A DNA stretch of 64,000 nucleotides from Spisula solida (Eukaryota > Mollusca > Bivalvia > Venerida > Mactridae). The notes under the pieces were generated by a model. It had not been told where the DNA came from and searched no databases. It saw only the letters and a list, made by a program, of their open reading frames with translations. The stretch lies in contig OX365945.1 in assembly GCA_947247005.1 (NCBI GenBank), positions 13,026,501-13,090,500 of the forward strand, in the 5' to 3' direction. Shown piece by piece: positions 35,132 to 44,968 of this stretch (position 1 is its first letter; every line of letters begins with the position of its first letter). Position numbers and translations under genes: made by a program.

Positions 35132-37330
35132 CTAATGGCGACTTGTCTCATACAGCTGTCTGGCGTTGGCTACCGTAATTTCCAAAACCTTCCGGACAGG
35201 CCTCCCCAAGTGTGCAGCAACAACCTCTGCAGAATCATGGACTTCACTAGGGGAGGACCACTGATTCTTTGGGCTATGGAAATACGGAGCGTCCGTCTCC
35301 AAGATGATATGATGGTCATCTATTCTTCGCAAAGCCTCAATCTGATCCTTGTTGAACCGCTTCGCCATATTGGTGAATCCGAAGTAGGTGTGCGGAAAAG
35401 CCGCTATCCACTTGTTCACTACATAGCTGTCCCCATTGAAGCAGTGAAGATGGATGTACTGGCTTGAATGTAGTCCTCTTTTCAGGGTGTGGAGAAGCAG
35501 AAGGTAGGCTTCGGTACCACAATCACCATCCATCCCCCGGCAGTGCAGGACAACCACATGCCTAGCTTCCACAAGTGGCAGCAACTTCTCCACCCACTCC
35601 ACCTGGGTTGACCAATTAATCATGGGTACAGAGTGATCCAACCCAATTTCCCCCACAGCTCTGACTTTGGGATGGCCTATCAGTCCACGGAGATCCTTTA
35701 GGTAGGACTCAAACTTTGACTGGCTTCGTGTCGCATGTTTCGGGTGGATGCCGATTGCCACACACATGTCGTCCGGAAACTCAGCCAGCCGCTGTTGAGT
35801 AGGGTAAGAGTGGGGGTCACAGAAAACTGCTACTGTCCCAACAAGCTTAACCCTCTTCTCTACCGGTACTGAAGACCTGGATAAAAGATCCTGCAGGGAA
35901 GCTGTGGGAGGAAGACCGGCTTTCCTTAGAGTCCTGTCTAAATGGAAATGGGAGTCGAAGGCTTCTGGACAAGCGTCGTCCCCAATATCCGACAAAAGGT
36001 CATCTGGGGCTTGGTACATCTCCCTCCAGTATCTTGCCTCGTCCTCTTCCAAACTGGCAGCTATCAGGTACAGCACTTTCCAGTGAATGAGGACAGCCGG
36101 AGTATTGGGCGGATCTAACTGCAACCTATCCGGAATGGTACACTTGAGGAATGTTCCCATGGCTTCCATGGCTTGGCGCTGACTTGAAGTGATGGTAGAA
36201 TCCTGAAGGGTGCCAAGGACCTTCTGCATCTGTATAAATGTCATCAGCTCGTCTAGAGTGGCCGGTTCGCCAATAATCCAGGTGGCGGCTTGCTTCAAAG
36301 CTTTCTTCCTTCCAAGTAGTACTCGGTGCAGGTCATTGGGAAGCCTTTCATCAAATATGGAAGGGATATGGGTTTTCATGGCGTGGACCTTAAGGTACCT
36401 CGCATTCCCAGTGCATGTTGGAACATAGCACTTAGTATTACGATGACTGCTTCTACACTTCTTGCTGGTCCGCATGTCCCTTACCACATCCGAAGGCTTC
36501 CCAGAGCTCGTGCTGCTGGAAAGCTCCACTCTAGACCTCTTGTGGGGTGACGGGTTTACCTGACACGTGACATTGACTCTAAGATCCCTCACCTCCTTAA
36601 GGGAACCCATGCCAATACTTGCTGGGAGCACGTCCGCCCGTCTTTTCGGGGCCTTACATCTCATTTGACCTGAGGACGCACCAGACGTTTCCTTTGTGCA
36701 CATAACCTTGTGCTTGACAGCAATCTTAGCAGAGTCCCTAGTGAGAGACTCAGGACCCGGAGTCAAGTTCACAGTCAAGTCCTTGACACACCTTGCAGAC
36801 TCCGCTTCCGTGGGAACTACAGGATCTACTTCCATGGGTTGCTTGGCTGGACTAGCCAACAGTACTTCCTCAGCAGAGGAGTCCAGGTCTTCGTAGTCCA
36901 AGGTCTCCTCTAGAAGGTCCACAGGGGCAAGTGCCATGGAAATAGATGGAGTGGGTTCAGTGGAGGGGTGGAACCTGATATCCTTACATCCTTTCCCCGG
37001 CTCATACACTTGCTCCTTACCAGGTTTAACCATTGGAACCGTGGCAATGTTGTCATTGACCCATGTCCAAGAAGCAAGGTCAAAACAAAGGAGTGCCTTG
37101 GCAGCGTCCCTCCTCCAACTGTTGCACTTTTTACCTTTGTGCTTTCCACCGTTGACTTTATCTACCAGTGTACACATTTTCAGCACTAACGCTGAGAAAT
37201 ATCCGAAATCCTTGCATTCCTTAGCTAGCCCCAGCCTTGAAATGAAATTCCCAGCATCGGGATAAATCTCCCCTACCTCGAGCCTATGCTCCACTTGCGT
37301 TGAAAAACTCTTGACTTGTCTTGCATCCAT
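35132..37330 (-). CDS. C2H2-finger plus TatD-nuclease ORF in the env position
   Basis: A 732-codon frame from the ATG at 37330 (an open frame extends six codons upstream). Residues here count from the open-frame start. The N-terminal part (1-300) is unrecognised, with acidic then basic, serine-rich stretches and KAPKRR/PHKRSR nuclear-import-like patches. A C2H2-type finger follows (C307, C312, H322, H327), then a linker, then a TatD-family metal-dependent hydrolase (about 463-735). All expected metal ligands are visible: H467 and H469 (SHFHLD), E567 (GEIGLD), H602 (LHCRG), H635 (HCFNG) and D686 (ETDAPYF). TatD proteins are DNases or RNases; human TATDN2 is a nuclease of this family. A strong splice acceptor (TTTTTTTGCAG, ending 37333) lies three bases before the ATG. 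Nuclear nuclease action on replication intermediates or host nucleic acid is inferred. No signal peptide or membrane segment was seen, so it is not an envelope. Confidence 0.9.
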   Translation of the reverse strand: MDARQVKSFSTQVEHRLEVGEIYPDAGNFISRLGLAKECKDFGYFSALVLKMCTLVDKVNGGKHKGKKCNSWRRDAAKALLCFDLASWTWVNDNIATVPMVKPGKEQVYEPGKGCKDIRFHPSTEPTPSISMALAPVDLLEETLDYEDLDSSAEEVLLASPAKQPMEVDPVVPTEAESARCVKDLTVNLTPGPESLTRDSAKIAVKHKVMCTKETSGASSGQMRCKAPKRRADVLPASIGMGSLKEVRDLRVNVTCQVNPSPHKRSRVELSSSTSSGKPSDVVRDMRTSKKCRSSHRNTKCYVPTCTGNARYLKVHAMKTHIPSIFDERLPNDLHRVLLGRKKALKQAATWIIGEPATLDELMTFIQMQKVLGTLQDSTITSSQRQAMEAMGTFLKCTIPDRLQLDPPNTPAVLIHWKVLYLIAASLEEDEARYWREMYQAPDDLLSDIGDDACPEAFDSHFHLDRTLRKAGLPPTASLQDLLSRSSVPVEKRVKLVGTVAVFCDPHSYPTQQRLAEFPDDMCVAIGIHPKHATRSQSKFESYLKDLRGLIGHPKVRAVGEIGLDHSVPMINWSTQVEWVEKLLPLVEARHVVVLHCRGMDGDCGTEAYLLLLHTLKRGLHSSQYIHLHCFNGDSYVVNKWIAAFPHTYFGFTNMAKRFNKDQIEALRRIDDHHIILETDAPYFHSPKNQWSSPSEVHDSAEVVAAHLGRPVRKVLEITVANARQLYETSRH

Positions 37331-37332
37331 AC

Positions 37333-37343
37333 CTGCAAAAAAA
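37333..37343 (-). other. Splice acceptor before the TatD ORF
   Basis: In sense, TTTTTTTGCAG followed by GTATGG: a pyrimidine run, CAG and the ATG three bases into the exon. With the GTAAGT donor in the LTR this would give a subgenomic mRNA for the TatD ORF, as retroviral and errantiviral env genes are expressed. Inferred from sequence only. Confidence 0.6.
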
Positions 37344-37349
37344 TACAAA

Positions 37350-40300
37350 TTAGTGTCCTGTCCCAGTCTTACAGGTCTGACACTTGTATTTGTCTATGGT
37401 TAATGCGTCGGTCGCTGTCAGGTTGACGCACGATCCATGATACCATTCATCACAGAAGTCACACTGAATCATGAACCTTCCCTCCCAGGGCCTTTTGCAA
37501 GAGCAGTACACCTCTGTTGGGTCTTCAACATCTTGTACATCTCCCTCTGTTCTGCGTTGTTCAGTTGTTATCCAAGATGGGAGACTTCTTGTTTTACAAG
37601 GCATCATTCTGTCGTGATTTGTGATGAACACAGCATTCCTCAACTTTACTTGATATACATAAGCTGAGTATTTTCTGGTTATCACACCTGGGCCCTTCCA
37701 GGGACAGCTAAGCTTCCTGTTTTGACCTTTCACCACGGCTGTGTCCAATAAGTACACCACGTCTCCTATTTTATAAGGGCGAAGAAGGACCCGCAAATCG
37801 TAGTTTCTCTTCATTCTTTTGAGTGATGTCTTCAAGGTTTTGCGCGCTGATTCATGAGCTTCATGCATGAGTTTACGGGTGGTGGACACATAATCTGGAT
37901 AGTCTGCATGTTCTCTAATCGGAAGCGGGAACATCAGATGAGCAGGAGTATTTACCTCCCTTCCCAGCATTAGCATATTTGGGGTGAATCCGGTACTTCT
38001 ATTAACTGATGCCCTTATAGCCCCTGCTATCTGCTGTACATGCTGGTCCCATTTCGCTTGGGACCTGCCGATGAAACATCTGACAGCATCCATCAGGGTC
38101 CTATTGAAACGTTCTACTTGTCCATTCGCAGAGGGTCTGTACGGAGTAGTTCTAGATTTGTGAATTTCCATGCACTTACAAAGCGCTTGCACTAGATTAC
38201 TCTCGAAGTTCCTCCCTTGGTCTGAAAACAATTCAAAGGGGTAGCCAAAGCGTGAGAAGAAACCTTCAATCATGGCTCTAGCTGTAACCTCTGCCTTCTG
38301 TGACGGCAACGGGATGCACTCTACCCACTTAGTGAACTGGTCTACTATCATCAAACAGTGTTCATTTCCTCGGTCAGTCTTCGGTAAAGGCCCTAGAAAG
38401 TCTATATGTACTCTTTCCATGGGTGCTCCGGCCTGATACATAGTCAAGGGCACTCTACCATACTTGTTATTCTTCTTGTTTCTACTACATACATCACATG
38501 ACAACACATAGTCTGTCACATCCTTGCTAAGATGGTACCAAAAGAACTTCTCTTTTAGCTTTGCCTTGGTTCTGGTTACACCCTGATGCCCTGCAGACGG
38601 TATATCGTGGTGCAGTTGCAAAGCAGTCTTCTGGAGTTCCACTGGCAACACCAACTTGAGGTCCTCATCAGCAATCTTTTGTTGATATATAATACCATCG
38701 ATTAGCTGAAACAGTTCCTTATTGACCCAGTAGTACTTTGCGGCTGGACTTCCTAAGAATAATTCTCCTTGACTGTGTGCCTTCTGGGATCTCAGCCACT
38801 CCCCAATAAACTTCAAAGTTTCGTCTTTGGCCTGAGCTTCCTTCACAGCCTCGCACGAGAAACCCCAACAACTGGCAGCTTTAAGTACTGGCGTCCCTAC
38901 ACTGGTGTTAACCATATTTACTTGTAAGCGGTCTTCCACCAAGCACACCTCAAACTGACCCTCACTACTGTATTCGTCTATCACTGTTTTATTTAGCAAC
39001 TGTTGTGCCAATACATTAAGACTATCCATATCGATGTCGCCATTCTCCTCACAAGGCAAGCTATGATCCTGAATATGACTACAAGCCCTATCATTTTCAC
39101 TAGTCACCTTTTCCAATGTATCCCCGAAATCAATTAGAAGTTCATTTTCACTGAATTCACAAAGTTTATTCACACCGTGTTTATTTGCACTATTGGTATG
39201 TTTCCTAGCACTGAACTCTTCACTCTTCAACTCCTTTTCATTAAACACACTGGACATTACCGAACAGAATGCCCCATCATTCCAACCAAACCTTTTCATG
39301 TCAGAATTCTTCATTTCTGAGCACTGATCCAATTGAAACAATTCCGCATTCGGGTGACAACATGTCTCACCGATACGCCTGTTTGCTCCAATACTACACA
39401 CTTTCCGTTGAACCAAACCTGTGACATCGTCAATTTCCTCTGTGAACTGGGCCCAGTCTCGATCAGCTCGAATGCAGTAACTACAGCCTCCACATGGTAA
39501 GTCCTTCGGTTTTATCCCTGCCAAATACGACGAACATGGCGTCAGGGTCTCAGGTACACGCGACAGGGCATCTGCATTTCCGTGCTTGATCCCAGGTCTG
39601 TGAACGACTATCATATGGTACTGTGATAGTTCTTCCATCCATCTAGCCAGTTGTCCCTGTGGTTCTTTGAACTTCAATAACCAAGTTAAACTGGAGTGGT
39701 CTGTTCTCACCGTGAATACTCTTCCTAACAAGTGGTACTTGAACTGCCTAGTGAACCGTACTATGCTGAGCAATTCTTTCCGAGTAGTGCAATAATTCTT
39801 CTGTTCGGGAGTAAGAGAGAAACTACCATATGCTACAACTTTTTCTTCGCCATTCTTGATCTGCAATAGTTCAGCACCAATGGCCAGGTCAGAGGCATCA
39901 CAATCTAGGATAAATGGATCTTCATTGTTTGGCAACGTCAACACTGGCGGCGAAGTCAATGCTTGTTTTAGGTGAGCAAACGCCTTGGCTTCATTATTTG
40001 TCCACTTGAATGGCTTCTTGCCCGTTAGATCGTACAGCGGTTTAGCTTGCCCTGCGAAGTCTTTCACGAACAGCCTATGGTAATTTGCCAAACCAAGGAA
40101 TCTCTCCACGTCTTTTGAACAGGTAGGGGTAGGCCAATTTTCAACAACTTCTGTGTCTTTGGATGACATTGCCACTTGATTATTGTTTACTATCCTTCCT
40201 AAGAATTCCACTTCCGCTTTACAGAATAAACACTTCTTGGGTTTCAACTTCATGCCATACTGTCGGAAACGTGCCAACGCTTGGCGAAGGTTGTATAAGT

Positions 40301-42011
40301 GTTCCTCGAAGGTATTGCCCATCACTAGAATATCATCAAGGAAAGCTAGCACGGTTTTCCAATTCATTCCCCTCATAATTAAGTTGACTACCCTGGAGAA
40401 TGTAGCGGGAGCATTTGTTAACCCAAACCCCATACGCACATGTTCGAATAAACCATACTTGGTCACAAACGCCGTCTTTTTCCGGTCCTCTTCCTTCAAC
40501 TTGACCTGCCAATATGCTGAGTTTGCATCCAACTTTGAAAACCACATACTGCCTGACAATGTGTCCAAACAGTCTTCTATCAACGGTAGTGGGAATGTAT
40601 CCTTCACTGTGATGTCGTTCAAGGCTCGATAGTCGATACAAAATCTCATAGTCCCATCTTTCTTCCTAATTAATACGGGAGCGGAAGCCCATTCTGACAC
40701 AGATTCCTGAATAACCCCTGCTTCTACCATTCTTTTCAAGTGTGCTTCTTCTTCATTTACAAAACATGCAGGAGTTCGTCTCATGCGCTGTTTGATAGGT
40801 TTCGCATCCCCTGTGTCGATACCATGTTCGATCTCAGTAAAACTGCCTAAATCAAATTCGTGGGCCGCAAACACATCCTGGAACTCCCTCAGCAAATTAG
40901 CCAATTTTCGTCTTTGTTCCACTGTCAATTCTTCACATGATTTTTCAAACACATCCTGCAAATGGGTTGGTACCTGGATTTCTGCATCTTCCTTTTCCTG
41001 ACCGTCAGCATTGATTTTGGTATTACAACATGTAACTCCAACACCCTGTCTGAGAGGTTCATCCGCTTCCACTGAATCAATATCCAAAATCACCTCCTCC
41101 CCAATTTCGGTTGCAATTCCCACTACCACGCCTTTTTTCAGTGTCTTATAGAACTCAGTACAATTCACTAAACACACCACAGGCTTGGTACCTGTTCGTC
41201 GCACTGTCCGAGGCATCATAATACCTAAACCCTCAGATGGTTCTATAAAGTATTCATTTAACTCGGCATTCATTCTACACACTATTTGCTTCACAGAATT
41301 TGGGGGTATCACAATCCTCTTCTTTACGGTAACCCTTGCTGTAGTAGGATTGTCAGCACAAGTGGAAGACTGCATTGGGATAGCCTCGCCTTGTACCAGT
41401 AACACTTTAGAAGAGAAATCAAGAATAACGCCTTTATCTTCTAACAGGTCATGGCCAAGCAACACTTCATCACAAATTGGTGCGACATATAGCTGTTCAT
41501 AGAAGGTCTGGGATCCCAACTTCAACCACATTGGTTCGGTCCGAAAACTTCTCATCTTGGTGTTGTCTGCCATCTCCAGATCATGAAAGCTTACTTTCCT
41601 AGGCTTCATTTGGATCTTCTCAAACACCCTCTCAGCTATGATTGTGATATCTGCTCCAGAATCCACCCTTGCTTTAGCTGGAACACCACCAACTACCATA
41701 TCAACCATTGAAGACCCTGCACATAACCGTTGTACTCTGATGCTGTCCTTGGCTTTGTAACCCACTTCATTGGTCCAAGTAGTTCCTTGCTTCACAGTGT
41801 GACTACAAGCCTCCTGTTCCACCTCAGAACTACCATGCTGAACGGGGAAAACTGTGACCAGGTGAGGCGGTTGCGAACAAGATGACCACATTGTACCTTC
41901 CTGTGTCCCTTTTTCCCTCTTGCCATTCTTCTCCCCATAGCGGTTTTCTAGACTATGGGGCTGGGTTGCAAACCGCGTCTGACCAGCCCTTAGTGGTTTA
42001 AAGACTGCCAA
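37350..42011 (-). CDS. Gypsy-type Pol polyprotein with C-terminal PHD finger
   Basis: Intact 1553-codon frame. Domains by residue: aspartic protease (DSGAD 117-121), reverse transcriptase (about 425-610; LDA 494-496 and FLDD 557-560), RNase H (D703, E746, D771), a 300-residue linker, integrase zinc region (H1135/H1142, C1172/C1175), integrase core D1204, D1264, E1300 (35 residues between the last two), a GPY-like module (WKGPG, 1438-1442) and a PHD finger (1502-1547). The frame opens with TTG, not ATG; the first in-frame ATG is codon 41 (41891). A candidate acceptor, TTTGGCAG, ends at 42005, so translation may follow splicing. It ends two bases before the TatD frame opens. The protein would copy the element's RNA and insert the cDNA. 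The PHD finger resembles KDM7/PHF8 fingers. Confidence 0.95.
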   Translation of the reverse strand: MAVFKPLRAGQTRFATQPHSLENRYGEKNGKREKGTQEGTMWSSCSQPPHLVTVFPVQHGSSEVEQEACSHTVKQGTTWTNEVGYKAKDSIRVQRLCAGSSMVDMVVGGVPAKARVDSGADITIIAERVFEKIQMKPRKVSFHDLEMADNTKMRSFRTEPMWLKLGSQTFYEQLYVAPICDEVLLGHDLLEDKGVILDFSSKVLLVQGEAIPMQSSTCADNPTTARVTVKKRIVIPPNSVKQIVCRMNAELNEYFIEPSEGLGIMMPRTVRRTGTKPVVCLVNCTEFYKTLKKGVVVGIATEIGEEVILDIDSVEADEPLRQGVGVTCCNTKINADGQEKEDAEIQVPTHLQDVFEKSCEELTVEQRRKLANLLREFQDVFAAHEFDLGSFTEIEHGIDTGDAKPIKQRMRRTPACFVNEEEAHLKRMVEAGVIQESVSEWASAPVLIRKKDGTMRFCIDYRALNDITVKDTFPLPLIEDCLDTLSGSMWFSKLDANSAYWQVKLKEEDRKKTAFVTKYGLFEHVRMGFGLTNAPATFSRVVNLIMRGMNWKTVLAFLDDILVMGNTFEEHLYNLRQALARFRQYGMKLKPKKCLFCKAEVEFLGRIVNNNQVAMSSKDTEVVENWPTPTCSKDVERFLGLANYHRLFVKDFAGQAKPLYDLTGKKPFKWTNNEAKAFAHLKQALTSPPVLTLPNNEDPFILDCDASDLAIGAELLQIKNGEEKVVAYGSFSLTPEQKNYCTTRKELLSIVRFTRQFKYHLLGRVFTVRTDHSSLTWLLKFKEPQGQLARWMEELSQYHMIVVHRPGIKHGNADALSRVPETLTPCSSYLAGIKPKDLPCGGCSYCIRADRDWAQFTEEIDDVTGLVQRKVCSIGANRRIGETCCHPNAELFQLDQCSEMKNSDMKRFGWNDGAFCSVMSSVFNEKELKSEEFSARKHTNSANKHGVNKLCEFSENELLIDFGDTLEKVTSENDRACSHIQDHSLPCEENGDIDMDSLNVLAQQLLNKTVIDEYSSEGQFEVCLVEDRLQVNMVNTSVGTPVLKAASCWGFSCEAVKEAQAKDETLKFIGEWLRSQKAHSQGELFLGSPAAKYYWVNKELFQLIDGIIYQQKIADEDLKLVLPVELQKTALQLHHDIPSAGHQGVTRTKAKLKEKFFWYHLSKDVTDYVLSCDVCSRNKKNNKYGRVPLTMYQAGAPMERVHIDFLGPLPKTDRGNEHCLMIVDQFTKWVECIPLPSQKAEVTARAMIEGFFSRFGYPFELFSDQGRNFESNLVQALCKCMEIHKSRTTPYRPSANGQVERFNRTLMDAVRCFIGRSQAKWDQHVQQIAGAIRASVNRSTGFTPNMLMLGREVNTPAHLMFPLPIREHADYPDYVSTTRKLMHEAHESARKTLKTSLKRMKRNYDLRVLLRPYKIGDVVYLLDTAVVKGQNRKLSCPWKGPGVITRKYSAYVYQVKLRNAVFITNHDRMMPCKTRSLPSWITTEQRRTEGDVQDVEDPTEVYCSCKRPWEGRFMIQCDFCDEWYHGSCVNLTATDALTIDKYKCQTCKTGTGH

Positions 42012-42012
42012 A
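42005..42012 (-). other. Candidate splice acceptor at the pol opening
   Basis: The sense sequence ATTTGGCAG followed by TCTTTAAACC sits at the very start of the open pol frame, which lacks a nearby ATG. The pyrimidine tract is weaker than that of the TatD acceptor. Confidence 0.35.
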
Positions 42013-42704
42013 TCGACAAAATGTCAATATTTCAGCGTCAACGGACAGGATGTAAGTTAGATCATGAGACCGACAACAAGTCCAGGCCGTGCCACAATCT
42101 AATAATTCAGATAGAATAGACAAAATGCCGATACTACACTCTTGATTCACGGACTGGCAACCGTGGTAAGAAAGCTAAAACCGACAAAAAGTCCAGGCTA
42201 TTACAATCAAACCCACTATTAACCCAACAACCACTGGGGAACAGAAGACAAGAAGCCTTAACTGAGACCCAGCTTATGTAGTAAAAGTAACAGTAGCAAT
42301 AATCTGAACAAAATGATCAAGACGTTTCAGCTAAGGGGAGCTGATATACTACTGAACTTTTTTTGTAACTGTCAACACGACAGGTGCTTAGGATCTACTT
42401 CCAATAAGTGAACAATGAAGACCAAGACAAAATGACCAGGTACTTCAGACAGAAAGTCTGATCCACCGTTCACCGATAGGGTAGACAAGTCTACAGATCC
42501 TGAAATCTAATAATATAGATTAAATAACGAACCCTCAGTTGTTCTTCTCACCGAAATAAAATAAACTCCTGAAGGACGATTTACTATCAATACCACACCA
42601 CAAAGACTCAAGACGAAGAGTCGGTATTTCTTGACAAAAGTCAAATCTGTAAACTATAAAAGAATAATATAACAATTTAACAACACCCAATGGTTTACGG
42701 CAAA

Positions 42705-42789
42705 TTCCCTACTCTTTTCCAACCCTTTCCCCGATTTTCAACCTAGAAAACCATCGAGGTATGCGTTTGCCGTCACTACCCTCGGCATT
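42705..42789. repeat. 85-bp direct repeat in the leader, copy 1
   Basis: Nearly identical (about 82-83 of 85) to 44884-44968. Both contain CCCCGATTTTCAACCTAGAA and end CTACCCTCGGCATT. The two copies bracket about 2.1 kb. Confidence 0.85.
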
Positions 42790-43808
42790 GACAAAGAGCA
42801 GATGGTGTTAAACCCCACATTAGCTTTTATACCAACTCAGTCAAACAGCATTTGAATTAAGCTTCATGATGAGACCATAAACCCTATATATTTACAACCC
42901 AATTTCCACCCCGTATTAAAGAACTTGATTACTGAACCCCATTATATGGAGGCAAATAAATTCAGTACAGTTCCATAAACATCTAGTAGACTACCTAGAA
43001 TAGAGATCTGTGGTAACCCGCACTATTGAACACTGTTCCCCTGACCAAGGCTACTAACGTCCAGAACAACTTCCACCCCTCAACAATGCAGTGTAACTCC
43101 CCTATGCCAAATGCTAGTATGCTAGACTATATTCTGAATAGGGGTTCGCTACCCAGATATATCATAGACCACCCTTACTTCCAATTCAGGGCCATACGTT
43201 CCACAGTTCAACATACGACAATCAACTGCCGCAGGACCTACACCTCACAGAGCTACTCTAGTGCTTCCATTGGATAGCTCGGACATACATAAAATATTAC
43301 GTCTTATATTAAGACCAGCCTAAAATATGAGTTACCGGTAAAACCCTTCGGTAATATTCCATATATCTCGTCAACAGGGCCTCATCGGAACTTTGAAAAT
43401 TACATATACACCAAATTGTGATCCCAACGACATACTCCCTACCTCGCTGGCAGGGGTCGTATCACACAAAGAGGGCAATCACGAAAAGCAATTTACACTC
43501 CACTTAACACAAACGCTGGTTAACTATATAGAAACCACATAGACTCACTGCATTATTCAGTTAAACCCACAATATAACATCAAATAAAAAGATCTCAGTA
43601 GTTCCATATAACCATAAAAAGTGTCCCCGCCGGCTCCGCTAAGTAAAATGTATACTATCAATATCATAAATAACTTTGTACAATTAACAATTGATCATAA
43701 TCATCCATGTACAGTATACCCTTAATTAATATTCATTACTTTTGTAACGGCCTTAAAAAGGGAGACAGATCTTGAACGCACAAATCAATAATGCCAGATA
43801 AAAGGATA

Positions 43809-43867
43809 TTGAAGTTTATTGGGGAGTGGCTGAGATCCCAGAAGGCACACAGTCAAGGAGAATTATT
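43809..43867. repeat. 59-bp inverted copy of a pol segment
   Basis: This stretch (TTGAAGTTTATTGGGGAGTG onward) is the reverse complement of 38758-38816 within pol, apparently without mismatch. In pol it encodes part of the linker before integrase (around LKFIGEWLRSQKAHSQGEL). In the leader it is antisense to pol. The genomic RNA could therefore fold back on itself over about 5 kb. Confidence 0.9.
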
Positions 43868-44883
43868 TATAAAATATATGAATGAAGTCAAACAACCAGA
43901 TAAAAGACATGTGAATTAATATATCAAAGAGAAAATGATAATTATATAGCCATAATAACATAATTGAAATTATAATCTATCCGACTTAATAAACCAGGAT
44001 CATTACAGTTCCTTAAAATCTCCAAGAAACAGCCAATCAGTCATAACACCTAAATAAAATACTAAATTTAAGATCAAACAGTTGCCAATAAGTTATACTG
44101 TAAAATGAGACACTAAATAGATCTAGAATGAAATTGGCCAAAATACCAGAAACACTTGAAGCATGTTGAATAAACAGACCATGTATAAATAAAAAACACT
44201 AATTTTAATTCAAAATCCAATTGAAAAGACATGACAAAAGGGTAATCAGAACAATAATATATTTAAATGACATTCATAATGATAATAGAATGGGCAATGG
44301 GAGGTAACTCAGATGTATACAGAAATAATTGAGGAAGGATTGCCTCCCTTGTCCCATCTTCACTAAATCAAAACCAAGTGTTATGGATGACCCGTTTCAC
44401 GGTTTGTGGCGCGCTAATTCGCGGCAACATTAAAGATTATAATAATAAACACAAGAATGAAGCCAATAGCCCACACACACTGAAATAAACCCATCCGCTT
44501 AACAAAATAGCGAGTATGAATGGAGTAAAATCAGTAACCTAGACACAGTAACCTAGCGACGCCTGCGGGAACTATTTTCGGATGAAAATGTAAACAAAGC
44601 TTGGAATCACGCTAAACGCGGACAATTTTCAATAAAGATCGTACAGAAATTAATCTATCGCCCATGTATGGTACTGCAGGCACGAATATTGGAACTACTG
44701 GTCTAATGAGTCCCCTTACCCAGTGATTTCTACAAATTCCTACGCCACAGACACGGAAGGCCGCCTTCCATACTGACGAACTGACATAAATCACGTGATA
44801 CTTACAGCGGAAACAAACAGCCATGTTATCGTACAGGTCCTTGTAGCTAGGCCTCTGATATTACCAGTTATCGCATACTGTTG

Positions 44884-44968
44884 TTCCCTACTCCCTTCCA
44901 ACCCTTTCCCCGATTTTCAACCTAGAAAACCATCGAGGTATGCGTTTGCCGTCGCTACCCTCGGCATT
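44884..44968. repeat. 85-bp direct repeat in the leader, copy 2
   Basis: Partner of 42705-42789. The segment between the copies is AT-rich and non-coding; it could be an insertion, or one step of a duplication by template switching. Confidence 0.85.

Noticed and set aside
35132..37348. The downstream ORF as an envelope gene
   Set aside because: It has no signal peptide, transmembrane segment or fusion-protein features; its C-terminal half is a TatD hydrolase.
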